The notes beneath the pieces are model-generated. The model saw only the letters and a list, made by a program, of their open reading frames with translations. It was not told the DNA's origin and searched no databases. A stretch of 64,000 bases of DNA from Christensenellaceae bacterium (lineage in GTDB: Bacteria > Bacillota > Clostridia > Christensenellales > Borkfalkiaceae). Location of the stretch: contig CAQTYU010000001.1 in NCBI GenBank assembly GCA_948890655.1, forward strand, positions 62,001-126,000, given 5' to 3'. The position numbers were made by a program, and so were the translations under genes. Positions 8,103-16,600 of this stretch are shown here, in pieces (position 1 is the first letter of the stretch; each line of letters begins with the position of its first letter).

Positions 8103-9028
8103 AACCCTATTTCCCTGTATTCGTTTAATAGTTTCAATAGCGCCATTCTTACGGCTACGCCGTTTGTGACCTGTTCCAAAATGACGCTTTTTTCGCCGTC
8201 GATAACTTGCGGGGTAAGTTCCACGCCCCTGTTCACGGGACCAGGATGAAGAACCAAAACGTCATTTTTTGCATATTTTAAAAGCCCGTCGTTTACGCCG
8301 TAGAAGCGGGAATATTCGGAAAGCGACGGGAACAGTCCGCCGTTCTGACGTTCAAGCTGAATTCTCAAACCCATAACGGCGTCAGCGCCCTCTATAGCTT
8401 CTTCACGGCTTACGCAAATGCGGGCGCCGAGCTTGTCTATATCTTTTGGTATCATCGTTGCAGGTGCGTATATACAGACCTCCGCGCCAAGCTTTCTGAG
8501 CCCGAAAAGGTTGCTCATTGCAACTCGGCTGTGCTTTATATCGCCTAAAATTGCAACCTTCAGCCCTTCGATTTTACCGAATTTCTCCCGCAGCGTGTAT
8601 ATATCCAACAGGGCTTGCGTGGGGTGTCCGTGCATTCCGTCACCGCCGTTTAAGACGCTTGCCCCGACGTTTTCGGCAAGAAGTTTTGGCGCGCCAGCCA
8701 TTTGGTGGCGGATTACGATAAAATCGACCTTCATCGCTTCAAGGTTTTTGCCCGTGTCTATCAGCGTTTCGCCCTTCTGCACAGAACTGGTTGCAACCGA
8801 CAGATTTACCACGGTTGCCCCCAAATATTTGGCGGCAAGCTCGAAAGAGGAACGGGTTCTCGTGCTGTTTTCGTAAAAAAGCGTGACGAGAGCCTTGCCT
8901 TTAAGCAAATCAGACTGCTTGTTATCGGACAAAATCAACTTTTTCATTTCGGCTGCGGTATCTAAAATTTCATAAATTTCTTCAACCGACAAGTCTTTTA
9001 AGCCCAAAAGGTCCTTATTTTTTAACAT
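8099..9028 (-). CDS. pyrB: Aspartate carbamoyltransferase, catalytic chain
   Basis: 309 residues. It joins carbamoyl phosphate and aspartate in the first committed pyrimidine step. The carbamoyl-phosphate motif STRTRSSFELAAKYLGA is at about residues 55-71, with IRHQMAGAP, DGMHGHPTQALLD, and LHPGPVNRGVEL for aspartate and phosphate. No pyrI is next to it. It is the first gene of the operon, behind a ~165-nt leader with a terminator-like hairpin. Confidence 0.95.
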   Translation of the reverse strand: MLKNKDLLGLKDLSVEEIYEILDTAAEMKKLILSDNKQSDLLKGKALVTLFYENSTRTRSSFELAAKYLGATVVNLSVATSSVQKGETLIDTGKNLEAMKVDFIVIRHQMAGAPKLLAENVGASVLNGGDGMHGHPTQALLDIYTLREKFGKIEGLKVAILGDIKHSRVAMSNLFGLRKLGAEVCIYAPATMIPKDIDKLGARICVSREEAIEGADAVMGLRIQLERQNGGLFPSLSEYSRFYGVNDGLLKYAKNDVLVLHPGPVNRGVELTPQVIDGEKSVILEQVTNGVAVRMALLKLLNEYREIGL

Positions 9029-9224
9029 ATTTTATCCCTTTGCGGTTTTTTTGGCAGAAAAAAAGCGGCAAAGACGCTATTTCAAAAAAATAGCCTCCAA
9101 ACCGCCGAGCTTTAATATCGTCTTTTCCAAGGGAGAAAGTCCCACCCTTTTTGAAATAAAAATCATTTTTGATTTCTGCCTTTGCTTTCAATTAATTATA
9201 ACACGGTTACCTTTTAAAAGTAAA
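9029..9224 (-). promoter_or_regulatory. pyr operon promoter and leader with attenuator-like terminator
   Basis: On the minus strand a -35 TTTACT (9219-9224) and a -10 TATAAT (9195-9200) are 18 bases apart. The leader has a long imperfect hairpin (9065-9106, GCGG/CCGC outer stem, GCTATTT/AAATAGC inner stem) followed at once by seven T (9058-9064), which looks like an intrinsic terminator before pyrB. GGCAGAAA near the 5' end could pair with TTTCTGCC just past the T-run. I see no clear PyrR-binding loop and no pyrR gene in the window. Confidence 0.55.
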
Positions 9225-9229
9225 GCGTT

Positions 9230-9928
9230 TTAAAGTATTCTCTGGAGCGTAAAATTAACCTTATCGCAGGAAGTCAGAACGTACTCTATTCCGTTTTTCA
9301 CAGTACGGAAAGGAAAAAAAGTTTCGCCGTGGATATGACCGAACACCACTTTTTCAGTCTCGAACTCTTCGAAAAGCGATGTAAATTCGGTTGAGGGCAC
9401 AGTCTTTGAAAATGGCGGATAATGTATCATTACTATCAGCCTGTCGCCCTCCTCCCGCACTTTTTCAACCTCTTTAAAGCAGAGCTTGAAGCGCTCGGCT
9501 TCGCGCTTGTAAAGTTTTTCGTCGGTGTCCGAATAGTCGTTGCTTCCGGGACACGTCCACCCGCGGGAGCCGCAGATTATAACGTTTTCAAACTTGACGC
9601 AATCATTTTGCAGGAAATAAAAATTGCCGTCGGGCGCGGCGCGGCGAAGCCTTGTTATGCCGTTCCACCAGAAGTCGTGATTGCCGCGGACAAAGACTTT
9701 TCTGCCCTTCAATTCCTTTAAAGCTTCCAGGTCGAAAAGCCCTTCTTCAAGAGTCGTACCCCAACTAACGTCGCCCGCAATAAGGACGATATCGTCGTCG
9801 GATAAAACCTTCTTCCGCCAGTCGGATTTGATTTTTTCAAAGTGATTTTCCCAGCCCTTTCCGAACACGTCCATAGGTTTATCCGAAAGGCCCGAAAGAT
9901 GCAGATCGCTTATTGAGAATACGTTCAT
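9230..9928 (-). CDS. Calcineurin-like metallophosphoesterase
   Basis: 232 residues from the ATG at 9928; the frame is open 33 codons further but that stretch overlaps the promoter. The full two-metal signature is present: SISDLHLSG, AGDVSWGT, VRGNHDFWWNG, VMIHYPPF and VFGHIHGE. The family hydrolyses phosphomono- or diesters; substrate unknown. Small cytoplasmic forms like this are common in Clostridia. The -10 box ends seven bases before the ATG and no Shine-Dalgarno is visible. Confidence 0.85.
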   Translation of the reverse strand: MNVFSISDLHLSGLSDKPMDVFGKGWENHFEKIKSDWRKKVLSDDDIVLIAGDVSWGTTLEEGLFDLEALKELKGRKVFVRGNHDFWWNGITRLRRAAPDGNFYFLQNDCVKFENVIICGSRGWTCPGSNDYSDTDEKLYKREAERFKLCFKEVEKVREEGDRLIVMIHYPPFSKTVPSTEFTSLFEEFETEKVVFGHIHGETFFPFRTVKNGIEYVLTSCDKVNFTLQRIL

Positions 9929-9963
9929 AATTTTATTATAGCATTTCTTTCGAAGAAATTCAA
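9929..9963 (-). promoter_or_regulatory. Promoter for a probably leaderless transcript
   Basis: -35 TTGAAT (9958-9963), 17-base spacer, extended -10 TGC-TATAAT (9935-9940), then AAAATT and the ATG. The expected +1 falls on the A of the start codon at 9928. The spacer contains a near-palindrome around TTCGAA that could be an operator. Confidence 0.7.
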
Positions 9964-10054
9964 GCGGTTTGAATTGCTGCAAAAAAATAGCTATCTTATG
10001 GCAAAAAACACCAATTATGCGTGACATAGTACTACGAAAACCGCTAAAAACATA

Positions 10055-10083
10055 ACTTCCCCCTCAAAAACAGAGGGGGAAGG
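10055..10083. terminator. Hairpin downstream of the Cys-rich protein gene
   Basis: CTTCCCCCTC / GAGGGGGAAG stem. In the minus direction it follows the stop of the gene at 10105. Confidence 0.45.
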
Positions 10084-10104
10084 AAGGAGAAATTAGTGAT
10101 TTAA

Positions 10105-10758
10105 TTATTTGGAGCAGGATTTGCCCTGAGGATACAAAGGCAATTCAAAGAACCCTGCGCATACCTCTTGCGAGTAGTCCTGTGCAGGCGGAATTGCGCA
10201 GTAGCCGTAGCTGGGAACAAGAATTTCCACATCGATTGCGACCTTTAAAATTACGGTAAGGCAAGCGTTAACGCTGAACGTGTTGGTATCGGGATTGAAC
10301 CTCCCTTCGGCGCAGACGGCGGAAACCTCGCTGGTAACTTTATATGGCATAATCGAAGGCGCGGGAACGAACAAGAGTACGTCCTCTGTCACGCTTATAG
10401 TTGACTGCGCGACGCCCTCCATCCCGTTTGCGTCGGTGTAGAGAACTTCCACCGGAATACTTACCGTTGCCTGCACCCTTGCGCAGCCGGGCTTATCGTG
10501 AAGCCTTTCGACGTTGAGGTTCGTTATATTGCCCGTAGAAGACGTTGACCTTGCGCTTATAAAAGTCAAGGGATATGTAGGTTCTGCGGGAACGTTGTCG
10601 GTAAGCGTGAGCGAATAGTTTTCAATCTGAATCTGCTTTATGCAGGCGTCAAAAATCTTTTGTGCCTGTATGCACACTTTCTCACACATTCCGTTAAGAG
10701 GATTGCCGCTTATAGTACCGGGGCATTTATCCGATTGAAAGTTTGAAAAAAATGACAT
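10105..10758 (-). CDS. Cys-rich protein of unknown function
   Basis: 217 residues. The N-terminus has NPLNGMCEKVCIQAQKIFDACIKQ, and further cysteines are at GCARV, VCAEG, NACLT, YGYCAIPP, EVCAG and KSCSK. The middle is beta-rich with no membrane helix or signal peptide. I recall similar uncharacterised proteins in spore-forming Clostridia, and a spore-coat role is possible but unproven. GGAGGTTAAA precedes the ATG. The next gene upstream on the same strand is a LysM-like protein. Confidence 0.55.
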   Translation of the reverse strand: MSFFSNFQSDKCPGTISGNPLNGMCEKVCIQAQKIFDACIKQIQIENYSLTLTDNVPAEPTYPLTFISARSTSSTGNITNLNVERLHDKPGCARVQATVSIPVEVLYTDANGMEGVAQSTISVTEDVLLFVPAPSIMPYKVTSEVSAVCAEGRFNPDTNTFSVNACLTVILKVAIDVEILVPSYGYCAIPPAQDYSQEVCAGFFELPLYPQGKSCSK

Positions 10759-10803
10759 TTTAACCTCCGTTTTATTGTCGTTAATTTATTATATGCTCAC
10801 GCG

Positions 10804-11094
10804 CTATTTTTTGCACGGCACAAACAGCTTGCACGAGGGATACACAGGTCTTGAAAAGTTTATTCTTTTAAGCTCCTCAACGGAAATACCGCATTTCGAG
10901 GAAATCGATTGATAGCTTTCCATGGGACGGCAGATATAAAGTTCTAACTCTTCCCCCGTTTCCGCTATTGCTCCGCAAAAGAAATTTTTTATAGGGGTAC
11001 GCAGCACGGATTCCACCTCCGCCTTGGTCTGCCCGCGTTTGACCCTGAAATATTTGCTTCTGTCCGTAACGAGCGTAAACATTTGGTATATCAT
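10804..11094 (-). CDS. Small LysM-like protein
   Basis: About 96 residues if it starts at MIYQMFTLVTDR (11094); an ATG at 11163 would extend it across the divergent spoVB start, which is unlikely. The C-terminal half (YQSISSKCGISVEELKRIN then YPSCKLFVPC) follows a LysM pattern and would bind glycan. The first half, with SKYFRVKRGQTKAEVESVL, looks like a second degenerate LysM. It lies 45 bases upstream of the Cys-rich gene, so both may act at the spore or cell surface. Confidence 0.55.
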   Translation of the reverse strand: MIYQMFTLVTDRSKYFRVKRGQTKAEVESVLRTPIKNFFCGAIAETGEELELYICRPMESYQSISSKCGISVEELKRINFSRPVYPSCKLFVPCKK

Positions 11095-11152
11095 ACGCAA
11101 ATTAAAGATAAATTGTTCATAATCTCTGCAAGAAATTTGTAGAATAATGTTG

Positions 11153-12670
11153 ATGAAGAACAATATTTACCGTTCCGCCGCACAAGTTACGGCGTTTTCC
11201 ACAGTAGAAAAAGGACTGAGTTTCGTTTACAGAATAATTTTGACGCGGATAATCGGCGCGGAAGGTATAGGCATTTATCAAATTTGTCTTACAGTATTTT
11301 CGGTATTTTTAACAGTCGCGTCAAGCGGCGTTCCCGTAACGGTTTCGCGTCTTATGGCAAAATCCAACGCCAAAAACGATATTTCGGGCAAGCACGCGGC
11401 GGTTACGGCGGGCGTGATCTGCACTTTGGCAATAACCATACCCATTGCGCTTATTCTGTTTTTCGGCAGAAACGCTTTCGGATTTTTGTTTTCGGATGAG
11501 CGATGCGTTCAGATTTTCATAATTTTGTTGCCGGGGCTCGTATTGACGTCGATCTATGCGGTAATACGCGGGTCGTTTTGGGGAAATAAGCAATTTTTGC
11601 CCTATTCGGTAATTGAGCTGGTTGAAGACGCAATTATGGTTTTTGCGGGAATAGCCCTTATATGGGGCGTTGCCGACCCCGTTATCGGCGCGAGAAACGC
11701 CATTTACGCAGTACTTATTTCCTACTGCTTTTCCTTTGCTGCGTCGCTTTTCTGGTATTTTAAGAAGGGCGGGAAATTCGTTAATCCCAAAAAGCAACTT
11801 AAACCACTGCTTGCTTCCGCAACACCCATAACTGCTATGCGGACCGCCACTTCGCTTTTAAACTCTGCGGTATCAGTGCTTATGCCCGCGCTTTTGATAA
11901 GGGCGTGCGGATACAGCAGCTCGGAGGCAATGAGCATTTACGGCGTTGCTATGGGTATGGCGGTGCCCCTTCTGTTTGCGCCGAGCGCGCTTATAGGGTC
12001 TATCGCCGTGGTGGTTGCGCCCGAGCTTTCCGAAAATTATTACAGAAAGAGAGAAAAAGCCGTGCGCTACGACGTTGAAAAGACCGTTAAAGCCGCAATT
12101 TTTATTGCAACGGTTTTGATACCCGTGCTTTTCGTTCTCGGCAACGCGCTGAGCGTACTGCTTTTCGACAACGAGTTCTGCGGGGAATTGGTGAGAAACT
12201 GTTCGTTCGTCGTTCTACCGCTCTGCATATCGCTGATTACCAACACTATTTTAAACAGTATGAACTGCGAAAAGCGCACACTTTTACACTTCTGCATAGG
12301 CGCGGTCGCCATGATTATCTGCGTATTGTTCCTGACGCGTTACATAGGAGTTTACGCGTACGGATTGGGGCTTGCGTTAAGCCAGCTTATTTGCGCGGCT
12401 TTGAACCTGAATCTTCTGAGAAAGAAATGCGACGGAATAGCGTATTTAAAGTACACCCTGCACAGCGTGCTGATAATAGTTGCATCTTGCCTTTTCGGAT
12501 GGCTTTTAAACGGAATTGTTTCACATTATCTTGCGCCCGTTTGGCAGTTGGTTATATGCGCTCCATTGCTTTTAGGGTTTACCGTAGGCGCGCAGTACTG
12601 CCTTGAAATGGTTTCTTCCCGCCCCTTTAAAAAGCTGTTTGCAAGAAACAAAAAGAAAAAGGCGCAATAA
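11153..12670 (+). CDS. spoVB: SpoVB-type lipid/polysaccharide flippase
   Basis: About 505 residues with roughly 14 membrane helices, MOP (MATE-like) superfamily. The N-terminus (SAAQVTAFSTVEKGLSFVYRIILTRIIGAEGIGIYQ) is typical of the stage V sporulation protein B branch, which flips peptidoglycan precursors for the spore cortex. ATGs at 11147 and 11153 are both possible; a TAGAAT box seven bases before 11153 favours a leaderless start there. It is followed by a strong terminator. Confidence 0.85.
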   Translation: MKNNIYRSAAQVTAFSTVEKGLSFVYRIILTRIIGAEGIGIYQICLTVFSVFLTVASSGVPVTVSRLMAKSNAKNDISGKHAAVTAGVICTLAITIPIALILFFGRNAFGFLFSDERCVQIFIILLPGLVLTSIYAVIRGSFWGNKQFLPYSVIELVEDAIMVFAGIALIWGVADPVIGARNAIYAVLISYCFSFAASLFWYFKKGGKFVNPKKQLKPLLASATPITAMRTATSLLNSAVSVLMPALLIRACGYSSSEAMSIYGVAMGMAVPLLFAPSALIGSIAVVVAPELSENYYRKREKAVRYDVEKTVKAAIFIATVLIPVLFVLGNALSVLLFDNEFCGELVRNCSFVVLPLCISLITNTILNSMNCEKRTLLHFCIGAVAMIICVLFLTRYIGVYAYGLGLALSQLICAALNLNLLRKKCDGIAYLKYTLHSVLIIVASCLFGWLLNGIVSHYLAPVWQLVICAPLLLGFTVGAQYCLEMVSSRPFKKLFARNKKKKAQ

Positions 12671-12688
12671 GACGAAAAAAATTTACGC

Positions 12689-12726
12689 CCTCCTCAATCC
12701 GTTTGCCGATTGAGGAGGTTTTTTTT
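12689..12726 (+). terminator. Terminator after spoVB
   Basis: CCTCCTCAATC / GATTGAGGAGG stem followed by eight T. It can also stop the converging TauE/SafE genes. Confidence 0.85.
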
Positions 12727-12741
12727 GCGCGTTGACGAAGA

Positions 12742-13110
12742 TTATTTTGCTTTCAGCTTGACGGAAAACAAACCTTTAATAGCTAAAGCTATTAAAAATG
12801 CTCCGAAAAGCTTTCTTAAAATTACCGCGGGAAGTAGCGCGGCTATAAGCCCGCCCGCAACGGAAGTCAACACGGCGGGAATAATCACGCTCCACACGCC
12901 GTCGGTTTTCAACAGTCCGCGCTCCTTGTGGGCTTTTAACGAGAACGCCGCCATAGGCAGAAAAGCAATAAGGTTGGTCGCCTGCGCTATATGCTGTTCG
13001 ACGCCGAGAATTACCGTAAGCGCGGGAATTAAAATCGTGCCGCCGCCCATTCCCATACCGCCAAGCATACCCGACAAAAAACCTGTGATAAGATACAGAA
13101 TAAAACTCAT
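12742..13110 (-). CDS. TauE/SafE half-size permease, second half
   Basis: 122 residues, about four membrane helices. GFLSGMLGGMGMGGGTILIPALT near the N-terminus is the glycine-rich repeat of the TauE/SafE (DUF81) family, which exports sulfite and other small anions. The family normally has two such repeats in one ~250-residue chain; here each repeat is its own protein. It overlaps the upstream half by four bases, so the two are probably made together and act as a heterodimer. Confidence 0.8.
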   Translation of the reverse strand: MSFILYLITGFLSGMLGGMGMGGGTILIPALTVILGVEQHIAQATNLIAFLPMAAFSLKAHKERGLLKTDGVWSVIIPAVLTSVAGGLIAALLPAVILRKLFGAFLIALAIKGLFSVKLKAK

Positions 13111-13469
13111 AAGAGCATTCTTACCCCCGCAACGAGCATAACGGCGACAAACACGGCGTTAACGATAAATTCCGGCAATTTATTTAAAAGAAAAGCGCCT
13201 AAAAGGCCGCCCGCAACCGAGCCGATGGCGGCGGGAATTACCACGTCGGCAGCAAAGTAGCCGTTTACGATATAGGTTATAGCGCTTGCCGCGCACACTG
13301 GCGCAATGACGAGAATCGCCGTTGCATGGGCGTGTTTTTCTTCGTAACCGAGCATATTTTTCAAAAGCGGCACGACGACCATTCCCCCGCCGCCGCCGAA
13401 AAGTCCGTTCACCGCACCCGTCGTAAGCCCCGTAAATATTCCTTTTAACGATTTTTTTCCGATTTTCAT
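13107..13469 (-). CDS. TauE/SafE half-size permease, first half
   Basis: About 120 residues from MKIGKKSLKGIF at 13469, chosen because GGAG lies six bases before that ATG; the frame is open further upstream. FTGLTTGAVNGLFGGGGGMVVVPLL is the first TauE/SafE repeat, followed by about three more helices. It is paired with the second half just downstream. The substrate is unknown; sulfite, sulfonates or other organic anions are typical. Confidence 0.8.
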   Translation of the reverse strand: MKIGKKSLKGIFTGLTTGAVNGLFGGGGGMVVVPLLKNMLGYEEKHAHATAILVIAPVCAASAITYIVNGYFAADVVIPAAIGSVAGGLLGAFLLNKLPEFIVNAVFVAVMLVAGVRMLL

Positions 13470-13652
13470 TACTTGCTCCGCTTCGATATATTTGTAAACA
13501 GTTTCTGCAAATTTACCAAAATAATGAATTTTTTCTTGCAATTTGCGTGATAATTGCTTGCTTATAATCTCTGATTATATTAAAATGTAAAGGTACGATA
13601 ATTTGAGAAGTTATAGGTTTTTGGAAATTTTAAAGAAAACCTCAGGAGTTTT

Positions 13653-16600
13653 ATGGCTAAAAATTACTCAAACAAGAACAGAAAAAGAAAAGCTTTGATT
13701 GCCATGCTGTGCGCGCTGTCGGTAACCTGTACGGGACTTGCGGCAGCCTGCGCGCCCACCGATAAGGAGGACGAGCCTTCTACCGCGATAACGGCGAAAG
13801 AAGACAATCAAGTTTTAAAGAACGGGAACTTCGAGCATTACGACGTTCCTGACAAGGCGATTCACCTGATAAAGAACGTTAATAACTGGACGCTCGGCGG
13901 CGACACCTCCGTTAAGTCTGGCATAATCAACGTCGCGGACGGTTGGGATAAGTTAACCGACGAAGGCTTAAAGGAAACGCTTGACTATAACAACGACCTT
14001 TCTTCCGACAATGAGGACTACGTCAACTACAACTCTATGCGTTCGCGCGATATCCCTTACAAGGACGTTTACTCCGCTATGCTTGACGACGATAAGGTCG
14101 GGGATAGCTGGATAAACAAGCACGACGGCGGATACGAGGGCTATTTCGGCATTCAAGGCAACGAAACCGACGGTTATACCTGGAACGGAAAAGAAGCTTC
14201 AAAGATTGACGGGGAGTTCTATATTAAGGACGGCGACGGCAACTTTACCAAGCTTATAAGAAAGGAGCTTACCGCAAACCCCAAAACACACTGGGGCGAA
14301 TTCGAAGCCAACGACGACGGGACTTATTCCTTCGGCGGCAAGGCGGCGTACAAGGACGGCGACGGTAGATATTACTTTAACGAGGATCTTGAAACCGACC
14401 CAGTTGGTAACGTATTAATGTTGCATAACGCGGGCACGGATACTTTAAACAACGGGCTTCACCAGTATTATACCTCCTCTACCGTTACTCTTGAAGCGCA
14501 CACTGCCGCGGAAATTTCGCTTTGGGTTAAGACTTCGGAGCTGAGATTCAACAAGGGTTATCAAGCTACCGCCGACGAAGAGGATAAGGGCGCGTACATC
14601 GAGGTTATTCAATCTGTTGCGGGCAACTCAATCGATTCCTTCAGCATTAAAGCCATAAACACAGAAAACATTATTGCAAGCGCAAACGGCAAAGAAACCA
14701 CCGCACAAAACGGTTGGGTGCAATACACCGTGTATATCAACGCTTGCGACTTTGCCAATACCACCGTCCAACTCAGATTGGGCTTAGGCGGCGCGGAAAA
14801 CAACGAAAAGGTTACGGGTTACGCTTTCTTCGACGACGTGCAGGTAAAAAAATACCGCGAACTCGAAGGAACTGATACCGAATGCACCTATAAAGACCAC
14901 AAAGCCGAAATAACGACTAACGGCACGAGCTGCACTCTCACATCGGAAGAGGATGACAGGATATTCTATACGGACGTCACAACTAAGGGAAACAAAGACT
15001 TGCACACCCATGACTTCCGCTATCTTATCGACCTTGCTTCGGATAAGGGTATCGGCAATAATTATTCGCCCGTAGTATTCGACATGAGCAACGTTGAAGT
15101 CGGTTTGACAGTAGAAGAAGATTCAAAGGGCGTTAAGTACGCCGCGGCCGAGGATTTCAGCGTCAACGGCGTTGGCAAAAAAACGCAGATCGGATTAAAA
15201 TTACCCAAGGACTTAAAGGACAAACCCCGCCCGACAAGCGACGACGTTATAACGGTATTTGATAAAAACCACACCTTTAACGGCAAATACGCAAAACTGT
15301 TGAATAACCTTACGGGAGAAAACGGCGCGCCCGACGGCGACGGCAATACTTTCGTAACGTTCTCAGCGTGGGGCGCACCTTACACTGCGACTATTTCCGA
15401 TACGGCGTTCACAGTCCCCAAGGCAAGCGCGGACGGTAAAAACGGTTACCTCCTCGTTTCGTTCTGGGTCAAGACGAGCGATATGGACGGAGGAACCGCT
15501 GCGACCGTGAAGATTTACGAATACGAGGACGCAGCTAAAAAGACGGTCAACGAGGACAGCGTTCAGACGCTTACCATAGATACGACCGACAAGACCACCG
15601 ACTTCGAGAAAGATAAGGACATTTATAACGGCTGGGTACAGTGCTTTGCGTTCGTGAAGAACGACGTTAAGGACGATACGAATACCGACAGAACGTTCTA
15701 TATAGATTTTTCGTTCGGAACGACGGAGATAACGACCGCCACTTCCTTTGAAAGCGGCTATGCTGCTATTGCGAATTTGCAGACGCTGGTTATAAACGAG
15801 GATATTTATAACCTTGCTTCCGCAGGCGACGACACCGCGGTGTTCTCCTTTGCAAAGGACGCGGCGAAGGACGAAGGCTCCAAATTCGACGAAGCAACCG
15901 GAACGGACGATATAAACAACGGAATTGCGCTTCCCAATAACTATAAGGGCTCGAACGGCGCAAACGTTTTAGGTAGCGCAACCGACAAAACGGTGAATGC
16001 GGGCCTTATAAACAAGGACGTGTTCGGCGACTCGTCCTCCGCTATGAGCCAACCCGAAAAGGAGAGAATTTTATCGAGCTTTACCGACGGCACTTTAAAC
16101 TGGGAAAACGCTTTCGGCGAAAACTGCTATCAGCCCCTTATCATAATCAATAGTTTAAGGCAATACGCGGCTAAAGCGAACGCCAATAAGGACACGTTCA
16201 ATAACGGCAAATATTACATCAAGAAAGCGGACGGTACTTTTGAACAAGTTAAGGAAAATGCGACGTTCGACGAAAACGAAACTTATTATACTTTAACCGA
16301 CGTTGCCAACTACGGCTTTATAGGTAGCGACAAGACGGTTTCTTCAAACGGCAGAGAAGTGATAAGCGTACGCGTGAAGGTTACGGGCGACGCGGAAGCG
16401 TTCATCTACCTTGTTGACAGCGACGACACTGAAAACGTTTTAAGCTTTACAACCCCTGCCTATACTTTCCGATACGACGAAGAGGGCAATGTGCTTGACT
16501 GCGAACTTGACGAGGACTGGACCGCCGCTGAACACCGCGGTCACATCGTCTACACCTTGCGCGAGGACGGGCTATACGAGGATAAGGACGGGAAGCTTTA

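Noticed and set aside
7749..8249. 166-codon plus-strand frame
   Set aside because: It lies across the pyrC/pyrB junction opposite two clearly real genes and shows no domain.
9029..9190. Classical PyrR-binding attenuator
   Set aside because: A terminator is present, but the conserved PyrR loop could not be found, so only an attenuator-like leader is reported.
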